This document shows, in pieces, positions 46,660 to 58,450 of a DNA stretch of 64,000 nucleotides. Every line of letters begins with the position of its first letter. Within the stretch, counting starts at the first letter, position 1. A program made the translations under genes and the position numbers. This DNA comes from Sciurus carolinensis (taxonomy: Eukaryota > Chordata > Mammalia > Rodentia > Sciuridae): the NCBI RefSeq assembly GCF_902686445.1, contig NC_062215.1:29596750-29660749 (forward strand), in the 5' to 3' direction. The notes under the pieces are model-generated. The model was not told where the DNA came from. It saw nothing but the letters and a program-made list of their open reading frames with translations, and did no database searches.

Positions 46660-46990
46660 TCAGTTATCATGATGAACTTGTAAGTGTGAAGCCCAAATTG
46701 CTCTTAAAAGATTTGTTGCCCAGCTGTTTGGAAAATAGACATTTTTTCAACTGAAAGTTCCTTTAGAGATTGTTCCAGTTTCAGAGAGATATTTTTCAAG
46801 GATCATCCCCTTACAGGATTGGGCTACATCTCATGGACAGCTGAAGCTATAAGTCGGCATCAAAACTTGGCTTTCCCATTAATCCAATCCTCCTGCTGCT
46901 CCATCCATTCTACAGGTGTTTCTCTTAATGGGAATCCTAATAAACATCCTGCATGTTGGACTTTCTCAGAGTCTACTTCCTTTGGAAGCC
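46660..46990 (+). mobile_element. Possible LTR fragment inside L1
   Basis: The sequence between two L1 RT pieces ends with 'gggaatcctaataaacatcc', 'ttctcagagtctacttcctt' and 'ccaacttgtaaca', the layout of an LTR 3' end (AATAAA, then a short R-U5 ending ACA). The left edge is unclear and the family unknown. The 87-codon frame at 46819-47082 crosses from this LTR into L1. Confidence 0.4.
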
Positions 46991-48587
46991 AACTTGTAAC
47001 ACTCAATGCAAGGATGCAAGGATGGTTTAAGAGCAGAAAATCCAAATTGGTAAAGGAGAAAATGTATTTGATTGTCTTTTAAATGAACATGAATCATTCA
47101 GTGAAACTAAATTAGTTATGATAAGAACATTTAACATGCTTGAAATAAGGGGAAAAATCTTCAACTTGATAAAACATGTCCTAAAAATTAAGGAAAACTC
47201 CTACTTAAAGGTGAATTATTATGGACAATTTCTTATGAAGTCAGGAATGAGGCATGTATGCCTTCTGTTATCATCCATGCCCTGATCATGCCAGGGAAGC
47301 AGTTGCCAAAAAGGACTGTGTTGTCTATAGGTGAATTTGGGGAAATGACATCCTCAAAGACTGAAACTTCTAATCTATGACCATGATATATCTTTCCATT
47401 TCCTTGAGGTTTATTTAAATCATCTTTGATTTCTTCTATGGTTATTATATAACTTTAAGCATAAGGTCTTGTACATATTTTGTTAGAGGTACAGCTACTA
47501 TTTGTCTCTGCAATTTTGTAGATGGTACTGTATTTTCAAGTTCAGTTTATGTGGTTTGTTACTAGTAAGTTGAAATTTAGTTCATTTTTATAAGTTTATC
47601 TTGTATTCTTTGACCTTGCTAAACTCACTTATTAATTCTAGGAATTCCTTCTTGTTGAGTGATTGGGATTTTTTTTTTTGCATGCACAATCATGCCATCT
47701 ACAAATAGGGACAGTTATATTTCTTTCTTTTCTCTTATGACTTATTTTCCATTTTGAGTTTATTATATAGGTGAGATCTTCAATACCATACAGAATTAGA
47801 CTGGTGATAATGAACATTTTTGCTCACTCCTCATCTTTGAGCAAAACATTCAGCATTTTTTATTATATATAATGTTAACTGTAGGCTTTTTAAAAAATGT
47901 GATTTATTCAACTGAGAAAGTTCCTCTATTTTTTAAAGCATGAATGTTTTTGAGTGTTGTCAATGTTCTTTCTGCATTAGTTTATATAATCATGTGATTT
48001 TTCTTCCACAGCCTCTTATAATGGTGAATTATGTTGGTTGATTTTTAAAATATTAAACCAGATTTGCTTGTTTAGAATATATCTTTATTGGCATAGTGTG
48101 TAATACTTTTTTGTTACTGTTAAATTCTGTTGTCAATACTTTTATGGACATATAGTAGGTATACATGAGGAGTGTAATTTTCTTTCCTTTTTTGGTCACT
48201 GGTTTCAGAATTAGTAAAATATTAGTTTCATATTTCTTCTCTTTTGTGCTAAAGATTGTATAGAATTGATGTTAATTCTTTAAGCATTTGGTAAAATTCT
48301 CCTGAGACAATATCTGGATTTTGTTTGTTTGTTTGTTTTCTCCTTTGTAAATTTTAAGAAGTACAATTTCCATAAGAGTCATAAAGTTATTGCAATGTTT
48401 TATTTTATCTCAGGTGCATTGTTGTGGCAATTTGTTAATTTTGAAGAATTGATCTGCTTTATCCAGATTTACCAAACTTTACATGTAGGTACAAGTTGTT
48501 CATAGTATTCCCTTGATATCCTTTTGATGAATGTAAGGCCTAAACTTAGATATCCTGTTTCATTCCTAATATTTAAATTTGTGTCTT

Positions 48588-49152
48588 TGTTATGGGGTGC
48601 AAATTAAGAACAGACTGATCACCACTGAGAAGTCCAAATTTGAGAGTCTTTATTAAGCTGGCTGACTGACTGTCTCACAAAATGCCCCCCCAAAAATGGC
48701 TATTGGGAGAACAGCCCCGACCACAGGGTTGTAGAGGTTCTTATACCAAAAAATCACATCAATCATAAGTATCTGTTGCTATGATTCAAAATTACAAACT
48801 AACATCATGAGATCATCGACAGAGGGGGAAGTGGGTCAAACTGACCCTTACCTAGGTACAAACTAAAGAATGGTTGCTAACATCCACACAATTACCGTTT
48901 ACATGGTACATTGGTTAAGAGCAATAGAGGTCAAAGGAGAGCAATTTTTACTACATAGGAGTTGCCATTGTATATTATTAAACGTGAAACACTAAGTAAC
49001 TGATGATGGGCACAGAGGTGGGGTGTTCCCATGGGAGAAACTTATTTCCTACAAAACATGGAGTCTCAGAGCAAAATGGAGTCTGTTTAGTCATTTCCCT
49101 TAGAGTCTGGCCTAGAACATTCTCATGGAGCCAGATCTGTTAGCCCATCACA
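48588..49152 (-). mobile_element. ERV solo LTR inside L1
   Basis: The minus strand starts TGTGATGGGCTAACAG and ends GCACCCCATAACA, 565 bp. A polyadenylation signal (plus-strand TTTATT, 48650-48655) lies about 63 bp from the 3' end. Flanks GTCTT (48583-48587) and GTCTC (49153-49157) match at 4 of 5, a likely target duplication. L1 ORF2 antisense sequence continues on both sides. Family not identified; the layout resembles the LTR at 4001-4557. Confidence 0.8.
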
Positions 49153-49390
49153 GTCTCCACTTGTTTTTTCAGTCCTTCTAGAGGTTTGTCAATTTTGTTG
49201 ATCTTTCCTAAGAGCCAGCTCTTCATTTCATTAATTTCCTCTATTGTTTGTCTGTTTTTGATTTCATTGATTCTTGCTCTTATTTTTATCATTGCTTTCC
49301 TTCTGCTTCCTTTAGTTTTATTGTGCTCTGTTTTCCCCTAGGTTCTTGAGGTGGTAAGCTTAGATTATCAGTTTGAGAATTTCCTCTTTT

Positions 49391-49593
49391 TTTTTTTTTT
49401 TTTTTTTTGTTGGCATATTCTTTATTTTCTTTATTTTTTTTATATTTTACAGACTGCAGTTTGATTCATTGTACACAAATGGGGTACATCATTTTGTTTC
49501 TATTGTTGTACACAATGTGGATTCATACCATTCGTGTAATCATACATGTACATAGGGGAATGACGTCTGTCTCGTTACACCATTTTTCATATC
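49391..49593 (-). mobile_element. Short truncated L1 3' UTR, antisense, exact target duplication
   Basis: A T-run at the left edge (antisense poly-A), then 'cattgtacacaaatggggta', 'catcattttgtttctattgt' and 'gtaatcatacatgtacatag'. The 13-bp direct repeat AATTTCCTCTTTT flanks it (49378-49390 and 49594-49606). Only about 200 bp of the source L1 was copied. Confidence 0.85.
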
Positions 49594-50430
49594 AATTTCC
49601 TCTTTTCTAATGTATATATTTAGGGCTCCAAAGCTTTAGCTGTGCCCCACAAATTTTGATATGCTTTGTTTTCATTAGGGTTTCAATTAGTTGAAGGTAT
49701 TTTTAAATTTTCCTTTGAGACTTTCTTCTATACTCACAATACAATTGTGCTGTTTGGTTTTTAAGCGTTAGAAGAATTTTTTTCTGTTAACATTTAGTTA
49801 TTGACTTCTAATTTGATTTCACTGTGATAGAATAATGCATCCTACATATCAATTATTTTAAATTTTCTTAAGATTTGTTTTATGGCCCAGCATATGATCT
49901 ATCTGAATACATGTTCTGTGAGTACTTGAAAATCACGTACATTCTGATGTTGTTGGGAGGAATGTTCCATAATTTTCTATTAGGTAATATTGTTCCTGGT
50001 GTGCTGAGTGCTTTTGTATTATTGATTTTTCATCTAGTTCTATCAGATGTTGAGAAAGTCTGTGTGAGGTATCTGACTATAACTGGCTTATCTATTTCTC
50101 CTTCCAATTCTATTCATTTTGCATCATATAATTTTCAGTCTTTTCGTTTGTACATAAAGAATTATTATGTCATTTTGGTAATAGGCAAATCTATCATTAT
50201 ATGTTGCCCCTCTGTGTCTCTGGTAAGTTTGTTTCCCTGTTCTGAAGTCTCCCTTTCTTGATATTAAGATAGCCAATCCTGCTTTTTTTAAAAATTAATA
50301 TTTATATGGCATATCTTTTTCTATTCTTTTACTTTAAAGATGTCTGTATTATTTATTTGAAATAAATTTCTTTTAGATAGTATATCATAGAAGGGTGATT
50401 TTTTTAAATTCACTCTAATGACCTGTCTAG

Positions 50431-50800
50431 AGTTTTCTTCCCATATGGTTTCCACTCGCACTATTGTGAAGATGATCTTGTTACCACAAAATAGCTATAA
50501 AGTTCTAAATCTCCCCTTGGCCTCCTCCAACATCACTCCAGCAAAAAGGGAGAAGTTACCTTTTCATCACTGAATGATGGTGGAAGTTATAGTTGCTCAC
50601 AGGATCTTTATTGATGTTAGAAGCAAGAAGCCTCATTCTCTAGCTAGCAGGAATGAAAGTCCCTGCTCCCTACCTGACCTTCTTTGACATAAATGCTGGA
50701 GGGGTGTTTTGGTGGGTACTTCCTTATGGTCTTGCATGCACAGAAATCCAGGCTTCCCTTACTGTCTTTGCTGGCACGAATGGGGATTTGACCACAGATT
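50431..50800. other. Unassigned stretch, no gene seen
   Basis: No named repeat and no exon. The 63-codon frame at 50653-50844 has no motif and continues into the next insertion. Confidence 0.45.
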
Positions 50801-50974
50801 CCTCCCCCCTACACATACACTCTTTCAAAATTTGTTCTAATTAGTTATACATGACAGTATAGTGCATTTTGACACATTGTACACAAATGGAGTACAACTT
50901 CTCATTCCTCTGGCTATAAATGGTGCAGTCACACCAGTAGTATAATCATATATGTATATAGGGTAATAATGTCC
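50801..50974 (-). mobile_element. Short truncated L1 3' UTR, antisense, exact target duplication
   Basis: 'ttctaattagttatacatga', 'cattgtacacaaatggagta' and 'gtataatcatatatgtatat', the same 3' UTR as 49391-49593. The 13-bp repeat TTGACCACAGATT lies at 50788-50800 and 50975-50987. There is no clear T-run at the left edge, so the tail may have decayed. Confidence 0.8.
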
Positions 50975-51099
50975 TTGACCACAGATTTTAAGGAATTTCC
51001 ATTACCCATTACTTTATCATGGACAGGGACAGAAATTCTTCCCATTTCTTTGAAGTCTTTGTTTTAAATCTATTTATTCTAGAGCATAAAACCTCAGAA

Positions 51100-52020
51100 G
51101 ATATGAGTTTATTCTTCCCACTCCCATATCAAATGTTTTTAATTTCCTGCTGATGAAGATGTCGGGGGAAAGGTACATTCATACACTGTTGGTGGGGCTA
51201 CACTTGAACACAATGTTAGAAAGCAGTATGGAGATTTCTCAATAGACTAGAAATAGAACTGCCAAATGACCCAGCTATCCCACTCCTCAGAATTCATCTA
51301 AAAGTAGTAAAATCAGCATACTATAGTGATAGAGTCACATTGATGTTTATAGCAGCATAATTCTTAATAGCTAAGTCATGGAACTAGCCCAGGTACCTGT
51401 CAACAGATGAATGGATGAAGAAAATGTATATATACATAATGGGGTTTATTTAGCCATAAAGAAGAATGATATTGTAGCATTGGATGGCAAATGGATGAAA
51501 CTGGAGAACATAATGCCAAATGAACTAAGTGAGATTTAGAAAATGGTGAGTTGAATGTTTTCTTTCATAGGCATAAACTAGATTAAATTAAGAAGAAAAA
51601 AAATATGGGGTGAGAGAGATACAGACCCCAGGAAAATAGAGGGAAGATCAGTGGAGTAGAGGAAGGAGATTGAGGGGAAAGAAAGAGGAGGGGAAAAGGG
51701 AGAAAATATGGAATGAACTTGACAAAATTATGCTATGTATATATATGACTATACCACTATACTATACTATATGACTATGTATATATATGACTATTCCATC
51801 TTTGTGTTTATCTATAAAGCAACAATTTAAAAAATGATAAATAAATAGAAGGAAGACCAGTAGAGTAGAAAGGACATAGGAGGAAGGAGAAGGGGAAGGA
51901 AAGAGCAGACATTAGAGACTGAAATGGAGGAATTTATATTCCATGTATACGTGATTATGTCAAAACGACCCCCACTAATATGTATAACTTATAATGTACT
52001 CCTGAAACATTTTAAAAGTT
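51100..52020 (+). mobile_element. L1 3' end of ORF2 plus 3' UTR, sense strand
   Basis: 'acactgttggtggggctaca', 'aactgccaaatgacccagct', 'caacagatgaatggatgaag', 'catggatgcaaatgg'-type text, then a purine-rich 3' UTR in which a segment (agatcagtggagtagaggaa / gaccagtagagtagaaagga) occurs twice, followed by 'catgtatacgtgattatgtc' and the end 'ttttaaaag'. 5'-truncated. Confidence 0.8.
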
Positions 52021-52789
52021 TTCCATTTCCACTTTACTTTCACCCTATTCATTACATTCCTATTCCCCCTACATTAAAAACCCTTAGGTGGTAGCAAAGC
52101 CTTATTAAATGAATAGGTTAGTTGATTAATTAATACCAAAGTGACGAGGGTGTGGGAAATCATTTACTTTTTCCTAATCCAAGAATATGAAGAAGGTTAT
52201 TAACAATTTTTAGAAATATACAGGCCTGCATTATTAAATTGCCATAGAACTTCAAATAGCAGTAGTTAAACATAGAAATGACTAAGTGGGAAGGTTCCAT
52301 ACCAGTTATGCCAACTGACTAAATAATCCTAGAAAATGCAACTCTAAAACGACTTAGTTTCTTTATCTAGAAAAAGGAAATAAATTTCTGTCCCATCTTA
52401 CAGATCATGAACCAAAATTTAGTGTGTGAAAGAGTACAATCAAATGAATCCATTTTCACACAATAAATACTCAATAATTAGGGACCTTATGATAAAGAGA
52501 AATTTCTATTTTTTTTCTCTATGAATGATCAATTTTAAAATTCCTAGAATCTTATCTTTAAAATCAGGAGCAGAATATCAACACAGTTTTGTGAGACCAA
52601 AATGATAAAAATTAAAACACAATAAAATGTGTTAAGTATCTTCAGTTATTATATAACTTATCACAAGCAATCAGTACTCATCGGTTCTTCCTTATCTTGT
52701 CTACAGAGGTTAAAAAAAATGGTGCATCATCAAACAAACAAACAAACAAACAAAAAAAAAAAACAAGAGGGACATTAAAACACCATGTC
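52021..52789. other. Unassigned stretch with (CAAA)n
   Basis: AT-rich. A (CAAA)n/A-rich run lies at about 52731-52766. No exon. Confidence 0.45.
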
Positions 52790-53400
52790 CCTGAATAGCC
52801 CCTATATTTTTCTAAAAACCTAGGCAAGGCAGAAACAAAGAGAGCAAGTCTAGGCTGGGAAGTCCAGGAACATATTATCTCAAAGGACTCTGGCTCTCTC
52901 TTCTGCACACCGGGAACCAGGGCAAGTCAGTGTTATCTGTAGAAAGCCACTTTCATGTAAGCCGGGGCAGCTGCTCCGTGGGAGGCTGGCCATTCAAGCA
53001 AGCTAAGCGAGCTCATATGGTGATGTCACCGCTTCTGCAGCCTAAGAGATACCTGCCTCCCCCACAGTGGGAACAGGTGTGGAACCGAGTGCCCTGCGGA
53101 AAGGATAAATGTCACGAGTTCATCTGGACACCACTGCACAAAACACCACCGGGGAGAGGAGGCACTGCTTGCAGAAGCATTTTGGGGGACAGAGGCGCTG
53201 TCTGTCAACCTGTCACCATTGAACTCTTCTTGGAGTAATCTCTAATCTCTTTTCCCAATAAACCATATGTCTTCCATGCTGTCTCTGGGCACTCTCTTTG
53301 GCCTGTCTGCAACCTGCCCCTCTGCCCTGGCACAACTGGGTTGTGGATGAGACATATGGTCGGGATGAAGCCCAATGCCTTTGTCTGAAAGTTTCTCGGA
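52790..53400 (+). mobile_element. Probable ERV LTR or LTR-like segment
   Basis: Comparatively GC-rich island in AT-rich DNA. 'ttttcccaataaaccatatg' (polyadenylation signal near 53260) is followed by 'gctgtctctgggcactct' and a C-rich stretch, the layout of an LTR R-U5. Upstream is a mixed U3-like stretch containing a 102-codon frame (52930-53238) with no known domain. No TG...CA ends or target duplication could be fixed. The sequence to 53480 may belong to it too. Confidence 0.4.
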
Positions 53401-53782
53401 TGCTCCAAACGAGACTGAGAATTAAACTCTGATTTAGGGAGAATTAATCTGAGTAGATAACCCAACACAAATTAGGTCATAAAAAAGAGAACAGCTGCAG
53501 GAAACTTGAAGTTGCTTGTTAAACTAAAGAAAACTATTTATTGAAATCTAATGTATGGATGTATGCCTTTGGGGTTTATTTCTGGTTTTAATTGGAAGAT
53601 GGCTTTAAAATTGTTTCTGTTTCTCAACAGACCATATACTGGGAAATAAAATGAAACAAACCTTTAAACCTTTCCCTACTACAATAGGCATGAGAGAACA
53701 TCTCTAAAGCTGAGTTTTAAAATACTTCTACTGAATGAGGTTACCTGAATAAAGCATTTACAGCTTATACTAGGTTCTTGTT

Positions 53783-53786
<4 letters not shown>
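53401..53786. other. Unassigned stretch, no gene seen
   Basis: No gene or named repeat recognised between the LTR-like segment and the CT microsatellite. Confidence 0.4.

Positions 53787-53848
<62 letters not shown>
53787..53848. repeat. (CT)31 microsatellite
   Basis: 62 bp of pure CT, the longest simple repeat in the window. Confidence 0.97.
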
Positions 53849-53851
<3 letters not shown>

Positions 53852-53950
53852 TCTCTGTTGTTCCCCTATGAAATAAATGAACAGAGAAATGACAAAAAGT
53901 CCTAAAATCAAAGAGGGGCAAACCAGTACCACCTTTAATATGTATTTCTT

Positions 53951-53956
<6 letters not shown>

Positions 53957-53994
<38 letters not shown>
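53957..53994. repeat. (CA)19 microsatellite
   Basis: 38 bp of pure CA, 108 bp beyond the CT run. Confidence 0.97.
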
Positions 53995-53996
<2 letters not shown>

Positions 53997-56381
53997 TCAT
54001 ACATATATAATAAATATACCATCCATGTTAACACATTTAGTAAAATAAACTTGCAATGGGTATTAGAATTATTAATACCTAGTGATGATTCTGTGATGTT
54101 TCATACCACCTGGGGATTGTCAAAGAAAAACAGCCTAGCAAGACTTTTATTCAAAATGATTGCAAGTGAAGACAGACTGGACTCAATTCTGCTGTAACAA
54201 AAGGCATCGTAAGTTTTTAAAAGCTGGGATAGGTTAGTAGAAAAAATGGGGAGACTGGGCAATGTAATGATAGTATGTGTTTACTAAGTTAAGCTCCTGC
54301 CTTTGCACAGAGACTGAAAGACCTCCTACCTTAATGATTATATTTCAACTGGATGACTCCCAAGTCCTTCAGAAAAACATTTCTTAGCTATAATACAGGT
54401 AAGAGTCTGAGAGAAGATTTACTTCTCAAAGGAACAGAGAAAGAATTTACATTTACAAATTATGAAAGCAAATGTTCTATGAAAAGAAAGCAGGGGCTTA
54501 TGGTCAGGCAGGAAACTGTCTAAAGTTTATTCAACCTGAGGGAAATGCTAAGGCCAACTCGGTCAGGATGTTATTATCTCCACATTATGCAGAAAAGGGA
54601 GAACTCTGACCTGATTAATGCTCACCCAAATTGTGTTCTGTGGGAGGCAAACCTCAGAAAACCTGTGAGATGTTGTTCAGCCTCAACTAATACAGTATTT
54701 ATTCTGCCAATTCACTGTGCTTGTGAACAAATTACAGGTGCTGAGGAGTTCTGCAGTTTAAATAAAACAAAACACTCTATTTAACTTTTCATTAAACCAA
54801 TATTCTTCAAATTGAATATCAAAGCCCTGCAGGATTTGATTTCCAAGTCATAGGACTAAGGACCAAGGAATCTTTAAATTGCATTTAGTTCTAGAATTCT
54901 ATTATAGCATGCCTTTAATAAATGGCTATTCTCTTTGAATATAAGAATTCATTTCTCTGTTCATTGGTGAAGTTGCACCCCCCCCACACACACATACTTT
55001 GATGCTTGGTATTCTAGTGTGCTTCTCTTTTATTTTAAATATACTCATCAAAGTTTGTTTCCACCCTCATATTCATACTCAGGACTCCAAGGCACATCGA
55101 AAGGTGAATCACCACAGATTTTAAAGATTCCATGACAGACCGGCCATTCAATATTTTCTAAGAATGTATGCTACTTAACAAATTGATTACTTGTATCTTA
55201 GAACATGGAGGATTCTAATGTTTGAAGGGGGAAAAAAAATTCCACAGTTGAAAAAAAATAGTAATTATTAAAACTTTTATTAAGCAATAACTTCTTATGT
55301 GTCATCCTTTGATAGTTTTTTGAGAAATTTACAAAAGAAAGGTTGAAAGGATGGGAGGGAGGAAAGGAGAAACGGAAAGAAAGCTGTAAGCGTGCATTTA
55401 TCTCCAAAGGGTCTGTATTTCACTAGTTATGTAAACAAGATTTATTGTTCTACGTATCTTACTCTTTGAAGAATCCTAAGAGCTTTAGCCTTGTAAAATC
55501 CTTAGGCAGCAGTTCTGCTTCAAACTTATTAATCATTAATGGGGGGTGGTTACGTACTGGAAGAATTTCCTTTGGTAAAAATGAGTGAAGTAGCCAAATG
55601 ACTGAAGTTAGTACGTAAATTTCTCTGCAACAGACACAGGAGGCAGCTCCTTTGAGTTACATAATTTTATTCTGGCCACTTAGTAAGAGAGGTGAACTAA
55701 GATGCAAAATGATATTGGATTTTCTTACAAATATTATTGTTACTGGCCCCCCCAGGCCAAAGGCCTAGGGTTATAGAAGATTAGATTGAGTCACCTGCCC
55801 AGACCAAAAAAAAAAAAAAAAGAAAGAAAGAAAATTATATTAAAAGGAAAAAAATGAATTTAATAGCAGTTTGACCTAAACTGGGAAGGCAGCAAACCAA
55901 ACCTGCCTCCACTGGTCCTACAGGAACTTTATAGGAACAAAAGCTAGAGAATATACATATGTAGAGTTAGCCAGAGGTCTGTTACAATTCAGGTTTTTTT
56001 TTTTTTTTTTAACCTTTTCTGGCTCTTACCCAGGCTTTGAGCACAGTTTCAGTTTTTGTTTTCAACATGAGTAAGCTGAAATGGTAAAACAGAAGTTTCC
56101 AGAATGTGAAAGGGTGGGGGGACAAAAAAAAAAAACAATTTGAAGGTTTTAATTCAAAGAGATCTCATTACATTATCCTATCATATAACAGATGAAAACA
56201 ATGAAGAGACTTTTAAGAAGGTAATACATCAAGGTCATCAACATGGATTAAATAAACTAAATATAGTTATCACCTCTGAATATTAGACAAAAATATTTTT
56301 CTCCCTCCTGACTATTAAAGTACATGGTAACAGTGCTATTGAGCATACTTGTACGTATGTTATTGTGTGTATTTAGGATAG
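53995..56381. other. Unassigned stretch, no gene seen
   Basis: No named repeat. A-runs near 55805-55821 and 56124-56136, and a T-run near 55996-56011, may be tails of unrecognised retroelements. Frames of 69-106 codons show no motif. Confidence 0.45.
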
Positions 56382-56824
56382 TGTGTTAGTCACCTTTTTA
56401 CTGTTGTGACCAAAACACCTGATAAGAACAGTTTAGAGGAAGAAAAATGTATTGGGGGCTTATAGTTTCAGGTTTCACTTAATGGCCAGCCAACTCCATT
56501 GCTCTGTGCCTGAGATGAGACAGAACATCATGACCTAGGGGTATGGAGGAAGAAAGCTGCTCAGGTCCTGGACTAGGGAACAGAATGTGAGAAGGGACCA
56601 GGGACAAATATAGTCCAAGGACACAACCCCAGTGACCTATGTCTTCCAGTCATGCCCAACCTGCCCACAGTATTACCCAGGTGTCTGAATTGTTAACCTG
56701 CTGGATGGATTAATCCACTGATGAGGTGACAGTTTTCCTAATCCAATTTTTTCACCTCAGAACATTTTGGCATTACCTAACACACAAGTTCTTTGAGGAA
56801 TATATTTAGATCCAAACCATGACA
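56382..56824 (-). mobile_element. MaLR-like solo LTR, antisense
   Basis: The plus strand starts TGTGTTAGTCACC and ends CAAACCATGACA. Family blocks: 'ccagccaactccattgct', 'gacagaacatcatgacctag', 'gattaatccactgatgaggt'. Flanks GATAG (56377-56381) and GATGG (56825-56829) match at 4 of 5, a likely target duplication. Confidence 0.85.
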
Positions 56825-58242
56825 GATGGTATAGCAAAGACTAATGATAATCAAAATAACTAAAATGATATCTACTCCTACTTACCCCTAAACAGCTAAT
56901 GAGGTACAAGAGAAAGCCAACTTTCTGTTTTTCTATTCAAAGTTATTCAAATTTTAATCATAAGGAAGAGTTTTATGCTACAATTGCAGGGGTCAGTATA
57001 AACTTTATCTTCAACTACAGAAAGATAATTCTGAATTCAAAATATGCATTTTACAAATACAAACATATTCATTTTAGAGTGGGTACAGTTACCTTGGAGG
57101 GTAGTAACATATTTTAGACAACAAAAATGTATATATATAAATAATATCATACTTTTTAAATGTATTTATTTTCTTCTAGGTACACATAAGGGTCCATTTT
57201 ATATCTTTAGTTCTATCACTCACACACACAAAAAGAACACAACTTTTTGGGAAAATGATGAATAATGACAGTGTGTTAAAGGTGAGAATTGACTTTGTCT
57301 TTTGACAATTGGAATACAATCCTAAAACAACAAAGAAGGACAAAAGTTATTTTCTATAAATCCTTTTGCTCGTAATCCAATATTTCTTCTAAATCCCATT
57401 TTATTTATTACACTACTTTGAGGAAAATCTGATTAATAATGTTATGCTACATAAGATAGGATATCCATATTCATGAGGCCTCATGAATTATTTCTGAAAT
57501 TGAAATGAATAAACCTTTATCTTTTGGGAAAGCAATTAAAAGTACTTGACTACACAATGATAAATCAAAATGTAAAATTGAGTCCACTAAACATATGCAG
57601 TTTGAAACACTGATGAGAAGTAGCACATCGTTCTAGATTTGACTTCTCATAGTAAAAGTAATGCTTAAAATATTAAAGTAGCTGTCTTAGATCATAAAAC
57701 ATCCTGATGTGTGTAAAGGTATAGCAGGTTATAAAAAGCTGAGCTGATGAGTGATTTAAGGCATTTCTGGACCGTGTATTATCTTCTGACACACCTGCTT
57801 TCTGAAAACCTAAAAGGTTTTATATTTTTATTAAAGTGCCCAGGTAATAGGGGAACCAAGAAGATTCCTATGGCTAGAAGGATTTAAATTTACTCAAGTT
57901 GCACAGTTGAAATTAACAAATGATACAGAACACACTTTCTTTCTACTGCATGCTCTATGCTAGTTCAGTAATCAAGTGATATATCAAGTTGTCCAAAGGC
58001 AGTGAATTTAAAAAGGAAAGAATATATAATTGAAGTGAATGAACTGAAGAAACCAGTGAACATACAATATTCTGTACAGAAAAAGTAGAAGTCTGTGCCC
58101 TAAGGTTAATAATTTATATGAAATAGTTCAGCAAATGGATTCTCATGACTTTATAACCTAACAATGTATTTCTTTGTCTTTTTTCTACACATGAGGATGT
58201 ACAGAGCTAGAATTTTTACTTGGAAAAAAAACACACAACTTT
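56825..58242. other. Unassigned stretch with a perfect palindrome
   Basis: AT-rich, no exon or named repeat. It contains the 20-bp palindrome at 57469-57488. Confidence 0.45.
57469..57488. repeat. Perfect 20-bp palindrome
   Basis: ATTCATGAGGCCTCATGAAT is its own reverse complement with no spacer. The arms stop matching immediately beyond both ends. Confidence 0.9.
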
Positions 58243-58450
58243 TAGCAGGGCGTAGTGGTGAATGCCTATAATTCCAGTGACTGGGAAAACTGAGGCAGGA
58301 GGACATGCAAGTTCAAAGCCAGCCTCAGCAACTTTGTGAGGTGCTAAGCAAATCAGTGAGACCTTCTATCTAAATAAAATACAAAAACAGGCATGGGACG
58401 TGGCTCAGTGGTTAAGTGCCCCTGAGTTCAGTCCCTGGTACCAAAAAACA
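58243..58450 (+). mobile_element. B1-ID dimeric SINE
   Basis: 'gggcgtagtggtgaatgcct', 'aactgaggcaggaggacatg', 'agccagcctcagcaactttg', then ID 'gggacgtggctcagtggtta' and 'gagttcagtccctggtacca', A-rich tail. 'aacacacaactttta' on the left and 'aacacagctttta' on the right look like an imperfect target duplication. Confidence 0.93.

Larger units (their letters stand above)
46301..47295 (+). mobile_element. Old L1 ORF2 RT-region fragments, sense strand
   Basis: Translated phrases such as 'LLKPDK' (near 46415) and 'INKILAN' (near 46490), then after two insertions 'MQGWFK' (47007-47030) and 'KSGMRHVC' (near 47240), follow the order of the L1 reverse transcriptase region (IPKPDK, LNKILAN, GMQGWFN, RSGTRQGC). 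The frame is heavily broken. Confidence 0.6.
47340..50430 (-). mobile_element. Old L1 ORF2, antisense, LTR-interrupted
   Basis: Antisense L1 ORF2: 'gatatatctttccatttcct', 'tatcttgtattctttgacct', 'cacaatcatgccatctacaa', 'gggacagttatatttctttc', 'ggtttgtcaattttgttgat', 'agagccagctcttcatttca' and 'tctgtgagtacttgaaaa', running to the endonuclease end. It is split at 48588 by an ERV LTR and at 49391 by a truncated L1. The 128-codon frame at 49875-50261 is antisense to this LINE. Confidence 0.75.

Noticed and set aside
49875..50261. 128-codon plus-strand frame
   Set aside because: Antisense to an L1 ORF2 segment; the hydrophobic translation is typical of antisense L1.
53765..54034. Frame with Arg-Glu repeats
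   Set aside because: Direct translation of the CT and CA microsatellites.
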